Shown here: positions 49,067-57,784 of the stretch, one piece after another
Numbering within the stretch: position 1 is the stretch's first letter
Layout: the number at the start of each line of letters is the position of its first letter
Source: Candidatus Poribacteria bacterium
GTDB taxonomy: Bacteria > Poribacteria > WGA-4E > GCA-2687025
Length of the DNA: 64,000 nucleotides
Reading direction: 5' to 3'
NCBI GenBank assembly: GCA_028818695.1
Contig: JAPPNK010000030.1
Span: 74,000 to 137,999, forward strand
The notes under the pieces: generated by a model
What the model saw: the letters and a program-made list of their open reading frames with translations, nothing else
The model's database searches: none
Told to the model about the DNA's origin: nothing
Translations under genes and position numbers: made by a program

Positions 49067-50387
49067 GGCGGTCGGCTGAAGCGGCCGCTTCGCCCGTTTT
49101 TTCGTTGACGCCTGCCAGCAGCGCCATCCCCGCGGCGAAGAACAGCCCGACGCACAACATGGCGGGCCGGAAGCCGAAAAGGTGGTTCAAAGCGGCAAAG
49201 GCGCCAAGTCCCCAGAAACCAGGCGCCTTGTTGAAGACGGAGTAGAAGCCGTAGAATTCGGCGGCAGACTGTTCAGGGATCATCTGCCCATAGAGCGATC
49301 GGCTCAACGCCTGCGCGCCTCCCAGCACAAGCCCGACCAGAACCGCCAGGGCGAAAAACTGCGTCTGCGTTTGAATGAAATACGCGCACACAACGGCGGC
49401 TGTCCACCCAAGCAGCGATACGATGACGGCGCGCTTCGCGCCGAGGCGCCCCGCCATCCATCCGAACAGCAGCGCTCCGCCAAACGCGATGAACTGAATG
49501 ATGAGCAGCGTCGTCATCAGCCCCGTCGGCTCCATCTTCAGCTCTTCCGTTCCAAACAATGTCGCCATATGGATGACAACCTGAATGCCGCCGCTGTAGA
49601 TCATATACGCTATCAGGAAACGCAGGACGGAGGGCATGCGGGCAATTTTGCGCGCCGTTGTCCATGACCGGCTGAACCCGTAGCCGAGATACGCCAGCGG
49701 CTTCGGCGCGCCGCGGAATCTGTCGGGCAGCGCCTCGTATGAGGGAGTCTCCTTCAACAGAAACGCGGTGATAAGGGCAAACCCGCCCCACCAGACCGCC
49801 GTCATCAGCATGCAGACGCGAACGGCTCCGCCCTCGGAGAGTCCAAACATGTCTCTCCCGACGATGAGCGCAAGGCAGAGCGCGAACTGAATCCCGCCGC
49901 CGATATACCCGTATGCGAACCCCTTGCTTGAGACCCAGTCCTGCCGTCCTTCGGGCGCGATCTGCGGCAGGAAGGCGTCGTAGAACACATTCGCGGCGAC
50001 GAAGCAAAACTGAGAGACGATATAAAACAGCGCCGTTTGCCACACATCGCCGCGCGCGCAGACGCTCAACAGCGCCGCGTTCAGAACGCCCATGTAGCAG
50101 AAGGAGAGAAGCAGCCGTTTTTTAACGGACGCAAGGTCGGCGGCGGCGCCGAGAGCGGGCGCGGCGATCAGCACCAGCAGCGCGGCGACCGCGCCAAAAG
50201 CGGGCCAAAGCGTCGCCGAGTTGAAGGTCTGCCCAAAGAGCGCGACGCCCTCGCTTGGCATCACCCCTTCTTTGAAGTAGATCGGCAGCAAGCCGGAGAC
50301 GATGGCGGTCGAGTAGGCAGAATTTGCCCAGTCGTACACTGACCAGCCGAAGATGACGCGCCTGTTTCCGCGTATGTCGTCGGACAG
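49056..50387 (-). CDS. UMF1-type (Atg22-like) MFS transporter
   Basis: A 12-helix MFS protein of the UMF1 family, marked by VIFGWSVYDWANSAYSTAIV near the start and AEFYGFYSVFNKAPGFWG near residue 375. Substrate unknown. The family-conserved FGWSVYDWANSA needs a start upstream of the in-frame GTG at 50339, yet between that GTG and an in-frame TGA (the stop of thpR) there is no ATG, GTG or TTG. A CTG at 50387 lies right after AAAGGAGAAAACG, an excellent ribosome-binding site, so CTG initiation is proposed. That gives 443 residues. Confidence 0.85.
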   Translation of the reverse strand: MSDDIRGNRRVIFGWSVYDWANSAYSTAIVSGLLPIYFKEGVMPSEGVALFGQTFNSATLWPAFGAVAALLVLIAAPALGAAADLASVKKRLLLSFCYMGVLNAALLSVCARGDVWQTALFYIVSQFCFVAANVFYDAFLPQIAPEGRQDWVSSKGFAYGYIGGGIQFALCLALIVGRDMFGLSEGGAVRVCMLMTAVWWGGFALITAFLLKETPSYEALPDRFRGAPKPLAYLGYGFSRSWTTARKIARMPSVLRFLIAYMIYSGGIQVVIHMATLFGTEELKMEPTGLMTTLLIIQFIAFGGALLFGWMAGRLGAKRAVIVSLLGWTAAVVCAYFIQTQTQFFALAVLVGLVLGGAQALSRSLYGQMIPEQSAAEFYGFYSVFNKAPGFWGLGAFAALNHLFGFRPAMLCVGLFFAAGMALLAGVNEKTGEAAASADRPTP

Positions 50388-50399
50388 CGTTTTCTCCTT

Positions 50400-50951
50400 T
50401 CAAGCGGCGAAGAGAAAGCGATGAAGGGAAGTATAGCGCGCTCCGTCGGGGCGCAGATCGCTCTGAATCAGATGAAACTGGTCAATCTGAAACGAGGGAA
50501 ACGCCGGCGGGCATTCCGCTTTCGGCATCCAGCTTCGCGCGTCAAGCGGCGGGCGCAGACGCGCCAAGGTGATGTGCGGCGTGTAGGGGCGCGTTTCGCG
50601 GGCGAATCCGAGCGGCTCAAGCGCGCGCTCCACTTGGGCGGCGGCTTCAGAGATTTCGCGGAATCCCTGATCGACTCCCCGCCAGACGACGGAGGCGCGC
50701 CGCGCGTTTGGAAAACATCCCAAACCGCCGATGGAAAGCGCGAACGGACGCAGCGCCACCGCGGCCGATTCCAACGCAGCAACGATCCCCTGCATGTCCG
50801 AATCGGCGACATTTCCCAGAAACTTGAGCGTCAAATGCAACTCGCGGGCAAAACGCGCCCCCGGCAGATGCGGCCATGACCGCTGCGATTCAAAAAGCGA
50901 CGATTGCGCTTTGTCTGGCAGCGTCAACCCGACAAACAACCGGCGGCGCAT
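50400..50951 (-). CDS. thpR: RNA 2',3'-cyclic phosphodiesterase
   Basis: A 183-residue 2H phosphoesterase of the LigT/ThpR group, which opens 2',3'-cyclic phosphates on RNA. The two HxTx motifs are HLTLKFLG near residue 38 and HITLARLR near 129. RLFVGLTLP at the start is typical. Its role may complement RtcB, encoded elsewhere in the window. It ends 12 nt before the proposed start of the MFS gene on the same strand. Confidence 0.9.
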   Translation of the reverse strand: MRRRLFVGLTLPDKAQSSLFESQRSWPHLPGARFARELHLTLKFLGNVADSDMQGIVAALESAAVALRPFALSIGGLGCFPNARRASVVWRGVDQGFREISEAAAQVERALEPLGFARETRPYTPHITLARLRPPLDARSWMPKAECPPAFPSFQIDQFHLIQSDLRPDGARYTSLHRFLFAA

Positions 50952-50963
50952 GCCCGAAGACGC

Positions 50964-51419
50964 CTACTCTTCCGAATCGTCTGAATCGCCGCCGCTGGAG
51001 CCGCAGCAGAGCGAGTATCCCAACGCGCCCGCCAAGAGCGGAAATCCAGCGTCCACTATGATCCAAATGATCGACGCTGCCGAAGGATCAACTGCCGTAA
51101 AGCGGTCAACGCTAAACAGACCGAACCAGTTGAAAAAGAACAGAATGCCGACAAACAAAAAGCCGTAAAAAACGACATTCGCGGCAAGATAGCCGACCGT
51201 GACAGGGCTGTCTTTTTCAAGCCTTGCGCCGCGCTTGCGGCGAAGAGCATATAAGATTCCTATCAGTACCCCCACAGCGGTGATGTAGTTGATCCAGGTC
51301 CACTGAGGGCTGTAAGGCGACGCGTCAGTGGATGTGTAGTAGAGCGGCTCAATGACAGTATGCACAGCCACGATGAGCGCGACAATGATCAGAAAAACGC
51401 CGACAATGCGGTGAATCAT
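50964..51419 (-). CDS. Hypothetical four-helix membrane protein
   Basis: A 151-residue protein with hydrophobic segments near 4-22, 43-61, 76-101 and 114-137. The tail is CCGSSGGDSDDSEE, a Cys-Cys followed by acidic residues. No family recognised. The ATG has GGGAGCAAAAAG upstream. It lies 12 nt before thpR on the same strand, so likely one transcript. Confidence 0.65.
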   Translation of the reverse strand: MIHRIVGVFLIIVALIVAVHTVIEPLYYTSTDASPYSPQWTWINYITAVGVLIGILYALRRKRGARLEKDSPVTVGYLAANVVFYGFLFVGILFFFNWFGLFSVDRFTAVDPSAASIIWIIVDAGFPLLAGALGYSLCCGSSGGDSDDSEE

Positions 51420-51466
51420 CTTTTTGCTCCCTGAGGGTTGCTTCTTCTGTTCGCTCGTAACATATG

Positions 51467-52102
51467 TTATCCACGCGCGCTCGTCAAGTTGCGCAGCTGC
51501 GTCCGGTTGTTGTAAAGAAACTCAACGCCCGACACAACGGTGAGCGTCATCGGAAACAGCATCATCCAGAAGATGGGTCCGTGCGCCCCTTGCACGCCGC
51601 CGACGCGAAGCCCTGCGCTGTTGACGGCGAGCAGAGCGATGCTGAGCGTCACAACGGCGATCTGCGACCCCGTTTTATACTTGCCCCATTGCGAGGCGCT
51701 GATGACCCGCCCGCCGCGCGCGACAAGGGCGGAACGAAGAGCCGTGACTCCGACCTCGCGCAGCGCCATGACGAGAAACATCCAAAGCGGAATCAGCCCG
51801 CCCCAGTATTTAAAAGCAAAGAGCGTCCCCAGAATGAGCAACTTGTCGGCGATCGGATCGGCGAACTTGCCAAAGTCGGTGACGCCGCGCTTACGCGCAA
51901 TCCGCCCGTCCAGATGATCGGTCAACGCGGCGATGCCGAACAGAGCCAGCGCGCCCAGATAGAACCAAGCGGCGCCGCCGTGAGCAGTTTCGGCTCTGTG
52001 ATAACCGCGCATGAAAAGCATGAGCAGAAACGGAATGATGCATATTCTCAGGATGGTGAGCGCGTTCGCCAGCCCTTTAGGCGTCCAACTGGGTTTCTTC
52101 AT
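51467..52102 (-). CDS. pgsA: CDP-diacylglycerol-glycerol-3-phosphate 3-phosphatidyltransferase
   Basis: A 211-residue CDP-alcohol phosphatidyltransferase that makes phosphatidylglycerol phosphate. The catalytic motif D-G-x2-A-R-x8-G-x3-D-x3-D is visible as DHLDGRIARKRG...FGKFADPIADKLL near residues 62-90, and the start ANALTILRICIIPFLLMLF is typical of PgsA. Five or six membrane segments. ATG with GAGGAACCG upstream. Located 28 nt after rimO on the same strand, a common arrangement. Confidence 0.92.
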   Translation of the reverse strand: MKKPSWTPKGLANALTILRICIIPFLLMLFMRGYHRAETAHGGAAWFYLGALALFGIAALTDHLDGRIARKRGVTDFGKFADPIADKLLILGTLFAFKYWGGLIPLWMFLVMALREVGVTALRSALVARGGRVISASQWGKYKTGSQIAVVTLSIALLAVNSAGLRVGGVQGAHGPIFWMMLFPMTLTVVSGVEFLYNNRTQLRNLTSARG

Positions 52103-52130
52103 CGGTTCCTCGCTTCATTGTGTCGCCGCG

Positions 52131-53474
52131 TTACACCGCAACGGCGAGCAGGTCGAACTCAAACGCTTCAATGATATGCGCGTCAATGAACTGCCCGCTT
52201 CTGGCGCCGCTGTTTTGCACCAGCACGACGTCGTCAATTTCCGGCGCCTGTCCCGCTCCGCGCGCCTCCAACAACGGCGTTCCCGGTCGGCGCCGATCCG
52301 CCAGAAGGCGCGCCGTTTGACCGATGCGCTGGGAACGCAGGCGTTTTGCAACCTCGCACTGCGCCGCTGTCAGCTCCAATAGCCGCTCCTGTTTCACATG
52401 TTCTTCAACTTGCCGCTGCCAGCTTGCCGAGGGCGTTCCCTCCTCCGGCGAGTACTCAAAGACGCCGCAATGCTCAAATTCGGATTCTACCATAAAGTCG
52501 AGCAGTTTGCCAAACGCCTCCTCCGTCTCGCCGGGAAAACCGACAATGAACGAGGTGCGCAGCGCCGCATTCGGCATCCGCCGGCGGATCCGATCCATCA
52601 ACCGCCGAATGGACGCCTCGGATGTCGCCCTGCCCATGCGCTTTAACACATCGTTGTCGATATGCTGAAGCGGTATGTCAAAATACGCGCACACCTTCTC
52701 CTCCGACGCGACGGTTTCAATGAGCGCGTCGTCCACGAGCGTTGGGTAGAGATACAGCATGCGTATCCACTCAATGCCGTCGATCTGCGCGAGCGTCCGC
52801 AGCAGCTGCGGGAGCCTGCATTCGCCGTAAAGGTCGCGCCCATACCAGGTCGTGTCTTGCGAGATGAGAACCAGCTCCTTGACGCCCCCGTCTGCGAGCC
52901 GCCGCGCTTCTTCGGCGAGCGTCTCCAAAGGGCGGCTCGAATAACGGCCTCTAAAGGACGGAATCGCGCAGAACGTGCAGCGGTGATCGCATCCCTCGGC
53001 GATCTTCAAATAGGCGTAATGCCAGGGCGTCAGCTGAAGGCGCGGAAACGGCTGAGTGTATTGATACGCCGGATGAGAGACCTTGACGACGCGCCGCTCC
53101 TCTGCGCGCGTCTGTTGAATGACGCCGCCGACATTCATAAACTCGCTCGTTCCAACGAAAGCGTCCGCTTCAGGCATCTCTTCAGAAAGCTCTTGCGCGT
53201 AACGCTGCGCGAGGCATCCCGCCACAATGAGGCGGCGCGACGGGTCTTCTTCTTTCCAGTAACCCGCCTCGATAATCGCCTCTATCGATTCCTCTTTCGC
53301 CTTGTCGATGAAGGCGCATGTGTTGATGACGACCGTGTCGGCAGAGTCGGCGCTCTCGGTCAGCTCATACCCGTCTTGTTGAAGAATGCCCATCATCGCT
53401 TCGGAGTCGACCGTGTTTTTTGGGCATCCCAATGTGACGACCTTGACGCGCTCCGCGTCTTTTTTCTTTCCCAA
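52131..53474 (-). CDS. rimO: Ribosomal protein S12 methylthiotransferase
   Basis: A 447-residue radical-SAM methylthiotransferase that modifies the conserved Asp of ribosomal protein S12. The N-terminal UPF0004 domain has VVTLGCPKNTVDSE near residue 12 and VINTCAFIDKAKEES near 48; the radical-SAM CxxxCxxC is EGCDHRCTFCAIP near 155; and a TRAM-like domain ends the protein (MIEAFEFDLLAV-type strand). TTG at 53474 with AGGAG 5 nt upstream is chosen; an upstream TTG extension lacks a ribosome-binding site. Confidence 0.93.
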   Translation of the reverse strand: MGKKKDAERVKVVTLGCPKNTVDSEAMMGILQQDGYELTESADSADTVVINTCAFIDKAKEESIEAIIEAGYWKEEDPSRRLIVAGCLAQRYAQELSEEMPEADAFVGTSEFMNVGGVIQQTRAEERRVVKVSHPAYQYTQPFPRLQLTPWHYAYLKIAEGCDHRCTFCAIPSFRGRYSSRPLETLAEEARRLADGGVKELVLISQDTTWYGRDLYGECRLPQLLRTLAQIDGIEWIRMLYLYPTLVDDALIETVASEEKVCAYFDIPLQHIDNDVLKRMGRATSEASIRRLMDRIRRRMPNAALRTSFIVGFPGETEEAFGKLLDFMVESEFEHCGVFEYSPEEGTPSASWQRQVEEHVKQERLLELTAAQCEVAKRLRSQRIGQTARLLADRRRPGTPLLEARGAGQAPEIDDVVLVQNSGARSGQFIDAHIIEAFEFDLLAVAV

Positions 53475-53549
53475 AACGGCTCCTATCCCGTTCGCTGAAA
53501 TCGATGCATGCTGAATCGCTTTTATGATACCCGCTTTATCCAAAACCCG

Positions 53550-53573
53550 CGTTCAAATCGGGCAATTTGAACG
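53550..53573. terminator. 9-bp hairpin between the glycosyltransferase and rimO genes
   Basis: CGTTCAAAT and ATTTGAACG pair perfectly around a 6-nt loop. Read on the minus strand it follows the glycosyltransferase gene and is succeeded by CGGGTTTTGG, so it might terminate that operon, though the U-run is short. Confidence 0.35.
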
Positions 53574-53646
53574 GATAAAGCCTTTCTATCTAGGGTTAAG
53601 GCTCCGCCTATCCAGCCGCCGTTCCAGCGCCGGCGCGGGGCGGAGG

Positions 53647-54939
53647 TTACGCTTTCACATATTTTTGGTAAACAGAGACCGTCGCTTTCGCCATCGCCTC
53701 GTCGTTGAACAGATCGCGGACCGACTTTGCTCCCAGTCTGCCTAATTCTTCGCGCTCTTCCGGCGAATTGCGCAGATGGGTCAACGCCTCTTCCGCCGCC
53801 TCGGACGAATTCGGCTCAAACAAAACGCCTCCGCCCGTCGCGTCAATCATCTCCGGAAAGGCGCCGTGGCGGGGAACTGCGGCGGGCGTCCCGTTTGCCA
53901 TCGCCTCAAGCGCGTATAAGCCCTTCGGATCTCGATAAACAGCGGGAACGCACAACGCATGCGCCGACCGCAGCAGCCGTATTTTTTCAGGGCGCGTCAC
54001 TTCGCCATGCCACTCAAACGACGCTCTCAACCCCGCGCTTTCGATCCGCTCAACCTCTTTCTGAAAATACGGCTCATCCCGCTTGCCTAAGTAACCCGCC
54101 GCTTTCAGTTTCACTTCAGAGCCGCCCAGCTTCGCCGCCATCGACAGAAACGCCTCCACCAGCAGATGAAACCCTTTTTCTGGACACATGCGCGCCAGAT
54201 AGGCGATCGTGAACGGGTCGCCGTCGGACGGCCGTTCCCCCTCGCCATGCCCCTCCATATAAATCCCAAGCGGGACGACATGGAACCGCTCCCGCGGCGC
54301 TTTCAGCGACTTGAACATGTAATCGGCGTAATACTCGCACGGAGCGATGAAGCCGTCCACATCCTGCGCCCGCTCCTGAATGAGCCGCGCCGCTTCGGAT
54401 CGATACGGCTCCACAAGGTCTTCCAAAAAAATGTCCTCCCCCTGAACGGCGCACACAACAGGAACGCCCGTCCTCTCCTTGATGAGCCGCGCAAATCCGA
54501 CATACATCGAATTGGTGAGCTGAACAATCTCAGGCTTCGGCTCTAGGAGAAGCCAATCGACCAGCTTCTCCAATTCAGGCCGCTGGCAGCCGTCTTCTCC
54601 TTGCAATGTGGAGACGGTCAGCTCGCCGAGCTCCTGCGCGTTTGTAGAGGAGCTGAAACGCGAGATCCAGTTCAACAACGCAGGCGAGTCAAGCAGGTTG
54701 TGAATGAACCGCGGCGCGCGGCGAAATAGCCGGCTTTTTAGACGAAGATAAACGTTCATCCCGCCGAAGAAGACGCGGTTGATGCTCACATCTTCTTCGT
54801 CCGTGCGGATCGGAGTGTAGGTCGGCATGAGCGTCACCTCATGCCCCTGGCGCATCATGGCGGCGGCGAGCGTGTTGTCATGGATGCAAGACCCGCAGAG
54901 CATGTCGGCGGCTCCTGCGGCGATGTAGGCGATCCTCAT
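53647..54939 (-). CDS. GT4-type glycosyltransferase
   Basis: A 430-residue glycosyltransferase of the GT-B fold. The N-terminal domain starts MRIAYIAAGAADMLCGSCIHDNTLAAAM (in pieces), a variant of the sugar-acceptor loop. The nucleotide-sugar domain has IAYLARMCPEKGFHLLVEAF near residue 240 and the E-x7-E motif as DPKGLYALEAMANGTPAAVP near 345-365. Donor and acceptor unknown. ATG preceded by AAAAGGAGTGAT. It begins 1 nt after the symporter stop, so is probably co-transcribed with it, an unusual pair. Confidence 0.87.
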   Translation of the reverse strand: MRIAYIAAGAADMLCGSCIHDNTLAAAMMRQGHEVTLMPTYTPIRTDEEDVSINRVFFGGMNVYLRLKSRLFRRAPRFIHNLLDSPALLNWISRFSSSTNAQELGELTVSTLQGEDGCQRPELEKLVDWLLLEPKPEIVQLTNSMYVGFARLIKERTGVPVVCAVQGEDIFLEDLVEPYRSEAARLIQERAQDVDGFIAPCEYYADYMFKSLKAPRERFHVVPLGIYMEGHGEGERPSDGDPFTIAYLARMCPEKGFHLLVEAFLSMAAKLGGSEVKLKAAGYLGKRDEPYFQKEVERIESAGLRASFEWHGEVTRPEKIRLLRSAHALCVPAVYRDPKGLYALEAMANGTPAAVPRHGAFPEMIDATGGGVLFEPNSSEAAEEALTHLRNSPEEREELGRLGAKSVRDLFNDEAMAKATVSVYQKYVKA

Positions 54940-54940
54940 A

Positions 54941-56395
54941 TCACTCCTTTTCTGCAGGGAAGAAACGCGCGAGCCGCTCCTCGCTGGGCGGCTGTGTGAC
55001 CAGCGACCCAACGATCATCGCCAACGCCGATGCGGCAAACATGGCGGTCACCGGCATGACGCCCGACTCGAAGAAGGTGTACTCTTTGCCGCCCTGATAG
55101 AAAAACAGGACGATCCAGAACAGGATCACCGTAAAGATAGACGCAAAAGCGCCGTATTTGGTGCTGCGCTTCCAGAAGAGAGCTGCGATGACGACCGGGA
55201 ACAATGCCGAAAAGCCTGAAAAACACCAGACTCCCAGCCCGAAAATGCTGCGCGGCGTGAACTGCGCTAAAATGAACGTAGCCCCTAGAACGGCCGCCAA
55301 AAAGATGCGCCCCATCATCACCTGCTGTTGGTCGTCCATCTCGCCCCGACGGTAATGCTTCACAATGTCGTTCGTGAACATGCTGCCGATGGAGAGCGCC
55401 TGCGAGTCGAGCGACGACATGATCGCCGCAAAGACGCCCGCGCAGAGCAGACCCGCCAACACGCCCGGCGTGTACTGATTGATCATCTGTATTAGGACAT
55501 AATTGGACTGCGGGCCTTTGAGACCCCCAAAGTCGACCGTCCCTAACACGCCCAGCAGGACGCTCGGTATCCACACTGCGGCGATGCAGACAGGATACAG
55601 CATGAGCGGGCGCTTGAAGGTGGACGCTTTCTCGGCGGTGAGCCAGTGCATGAACATATGCGGGAACATGCCGACCGAGAGCGGAATGAAGGTGTAGGTG
55701 AGAAGATGAAGCGGTTGGAAGTTGCCCTCTCGCACAAGGTATTTTTCGCTCACCTTGCCGAGCGCGTCTTGAAGCCCGCCCATTTTGTTCACGATCACAT
55801 AGACCGTCACGCCGCCCAGTATCATGAAGACGAGCGTTTGAAAGGCGTTTGCCCATGCGGTTCCGCGCAAACCCCCGAAGCAGACGTAGGCGAAGACGAC
55901 GGCCGTCACGAGCGCGCCGCCGACCCACTCAGGGACCTGTCCGTCGGTGATGCGGTTGAGCGCGCCGCCGCCGCCCATGACGCCGATGAGCAGATACGGT
56001 ATGAGAAGGAGAACGACGACGATAAAGAGCAGCAGACCGACAAGGTCGGAACCCCAGCGGTCGCGCACAAACGCGATCTGCGTCAGATACCCATGTTTTT
56101 TGCCGAGCGCCCAGACGCGCGTCCCGACAAAGAAAAAGACGGCTGGAATGACAATCGCGGAGATGGAGGGCATCAGGGCGAAGACGCCGATGCCTTCATG
56201 GTACGCCTTGCCGGAGCCGCCGAGAATGGCGAACGCCGTCATGTTCGTCCCGAAGAGCGACATGAGCAGAAAGAAGGGGCCGATCGTGCGGCTTGCGACA
56301 AAGTAATCTTCGCCCGTGCGCCGGAAAAGGCGGTTGCTCATGCTCCCGACGAACAGAACAAGCGCGAGATAGATGATGATAATGGTAAGCGTCAT
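54941..56395 (-). CDS. Sodium:solute symporter
   Basis: A 484-residue SSS-family symporter with about 13 membrane helices. Recognisable are DYFVASRTIGPFFLLMSLFGTNMTAFAILGGSGKAY near residues 30-65 (in pieces), YVCFGGLRGTAWANAFQTLVFMILG near 178-202, and ALSIGSMFTNDIVKHY near 335. Substrate unknown; sugars, amino acids, urea or carboxylates are all possible. It is ATGA-coupled to the DUF3311 gene upstream, a frequent companion of these symporters. Confidence 0.92.
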   Translation of the reverse strand: MTLTIIIIYLALVLFVGSMSNRLFRRTGEDYFVASRTIGPFFLLMSLFGTNMTAFAILGGSGKAYHEGIGVFALMPSISAIVIPAVFFFVGTRVWALGKKHGYLTQIAFVRDRWGSDLVGLLLFIVVVLLLIPYLLIGVMGGGGALNRITDGQVPEWVGGALVTAVVFAYVCFGGLRGTAWANAFQTLVFMILGGVTVYVIVNKMGGLQDALGKVSEKYLVREGNFQPLHLLTYTFIPLSVGMFPHMFMHWLTAEKASTFKRPLMLYPVCIAAVWIPSVLLGVLGTVDFGGLKGPQSNYVLIQMINQYTPGVLAGLLCAGVFAAIMSSLDSQALSIGSMFTNDIVKHYRRGEMDDQQQVMMGRIFLAAVLGATFILAQFTPRSIFGLGVWCFSGFSALFPVVIAALFWKRSTKYGAFASIFTVILFWIVLFFYQGGKEYTFFESGVMPVTAMFAASALAMIVGSLVTQPPSEERLARFFPAEKE

Positions 56396-56607
56396 TCGGG
56401 CGTGTCCGTTTCTTCTTCGTCGTCAAGGGACGCGGGCCAGGCGTATTTGACAAGGAGCGTCATCATGATGGAGCCGGCGACGCAGTAAAGGATGTGGTAG
56501 GTGAACCCGATCGGAAGTCCCAGAACGCGCCGCGCGTCGTCCCAGTACCAGAAGTCGTTGTGCAGCAAGATCAATGCGGCAAGCGCCGCGTAGAGCAGCA
56601 TTTTCAT
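56392..56607 (-). CDS. DUF3311 small membrane partner of symporter
   Basis: A 71-residue protein with two membrane helices, MLLYAALAALILLHNDFWYW near the start and FTYHILYCVAGSIMMTLLV near 35, followed by an acidic tail. This matches DUF3311 proteins found beside SSS symporters; they probably help assembly or activity. The start ATG has GGAGACGAGA upstream; the open frame upstream has no site. Confidence 0.85.
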   Translation of the reverse strand: MKMLLYAALAALILLHNDFWYWDDARRVLGLPIGFTYHILYCVAGSIMMTLLVKYAWPASLDDEEETDTPE

Positions 56608-56681
56608 TCTCGTCTCCTCACATATGTCCGCGCCGCAATGTTTATAGCACAAAACGCCGAACGATTCAAGCGGCAAAATCT

Positions 56682-56844
56682 GGAGTTCGGCATTGAGTTG
56701 GGACATATCAGCGTGTGAACGCGGACGTCGTCTGTTGGACTCTGGATTCCCGCTTTCGCGGGAATGGCGATCCGGTTGACGAAGCCTTTCCCTATAAATA
56801 AAGGCTTTGTTTGCTCAACTGTCCCAACTTTAGGCATGAGGCCG
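56682..56844. repeat. MITE-like repeat, family B copy 2
   Basis: About 160 bp with ends GAGTTGGGACA and TGTCCCAACTTTAGGC and the perfect core ATTCCCGCTTTCGCGGGAAT at 56746-56765. It occupies half of the 324-bp divergent spacer between DUF3311 and the SRPBCC gene; the rest shows no clear signal. Confidence 0.8.
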
Positions 56845-56931
56845 GGCAAAACGTAAATTGCGGTCAAAGCCGATTCATGCCATCATAAACAAACGAACGC
56901 ATGGAACGGCTTATCCACAGAGAGGAAGCGA

Positions 56932-57366
56932 ATGGCAAAAGTGGCTGTAAGCGAGAAACTGGACGCCCCGGCGGACGCGGTGTGGGAAATCGTCGGCGGA
57001 TACCACTGCCTCCCGAGCTGGCATCCAGCTGTCGCAAAAAGCGAGGCGATTGAGGACGGCAACGACATCATACGAGACCTGGAGCTGCATGACGGCGGGC
57101 ATGTCATCGAGCGGCTGGACGAGTTCAGCAACTCCCGCCGAACCTACACCTACGCGATCACCGGCGGCGTCATGCCCGTTGAAAACTACACAGCGACCTT
57201 GAGCGTCTATGAGGATGAGAACGGAGCCGGCTCCGTCATCCACTGGACGGCTGAATTTGACGCGACAGGCGACGAAGCGGAAACGGTCGACCTGATCGCC
57301 AACGACGTGTTCCGCCGCGGCTTTCAAGCGGTCGCTGAGCTTCTTGCCGCCGATGGGGACGCTTGA
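56932..57366 (+). CDS. SRPBCC (START-like) family protein
   Basis: A 144-residue polyketide-cyclase/dehydrase-type SRPBCC protein: AKVAVSEKLDAPADAVWEIVGGY at the start (in pieces), LPSWHPAVAKSE near 27, YTYAITGGVMPVENYTATLSV near 80, and a C-terminal amphipathic helix. These bind hydrophobic ligands. ATG preceded by AGAGAGGAAGCGA. First in a run of four plus-strand genes with the PhyH and fucosidase genes. Confidence 0.87.
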   Translation: MAKVAVSEKLDAPADAVWEIVGGYHCLPSWHPAVAKSEAIEDGNDIIRDLELHDGGHVIERLDEFSNSRRTYTYAITGGVMPVENYTATLSVYEDENGAGSVIHWTAEFDATGDEAETVDLIANDVFRRGFQAVAELLAADGDA

Positions 57367-57391
57367 AAACGACGCCGCTGGAGACGTAAAC

Positions 57392-57784
57392 ATGGGCGCT
57401 TTAAAAGAAGACGTTCTCAAATGGGCGGAAGAGGCGAAGGCGAAACTGCGCGAGGGCAGCTTGACGGAAGCGGACATGGACGCGCTGACGGAGCTGGCGT
57501 CCCGTCCGCGGACGCTTCGGCAGCGTCTGCTGTATCTCCATGCGGCGACGCCGAACATTCAGTCGCAGACGCTGGCGATGGCTCTGCATGAGCCGGTGAA
57601 AGACGACCATGTTCAGATTGAGCCGACGGAGCGCGAATGGCCGTATCGGACGGTGAAGGACGCGGTCATCGACGGCTGGCAGATCATCCATTTTCCTGAC
57701 CAGCGCGCGCCGTTCGACGACAAGGAGATCGATCTGCTCGGCTATGAGTTCACACTGCAGAAGATGGAGGAGTATGATGCCTGA
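57392..57784 (+). CDS. Hypothetical protein
   Basis: A 130-residue protein not recognised. Helical N-terminal half (LKEDVLKWAEEAKAKLREG) and a strand-rich C-terminal half (WPYRTVKDAVIDGWQIIHFPD, then LGYEFTLQKMEEYD), the latter reminiscent of small domains that partner oxygenases, but this is not certain. The ATG at 57392 has GGAGACGT upstream; starts at 57344 or 57353 are possible but lie inside the SRPBCC gene. It overlaps the PhyH gene by 8 nt. Confidence 0.65.
   Translation: MGALKEDVLKWAEEAKAKLREGSLTEADMDALTELASRPRTLRQRLLYLHAATPNIQSQTLAMALHEPVKDDHVQIEPTEREWPYRTVKDAVIDGWQIIHFPDQRAPFDDKEIDLLGYEFTLQKMEEYDA

Noticed and set aside
53475-53543. Longer rimO start at the upstream TTG
   Set aside because: No ribosome-binding site there, whereas AGGAG precedes the TTG at 53474 and the length then fits the family.
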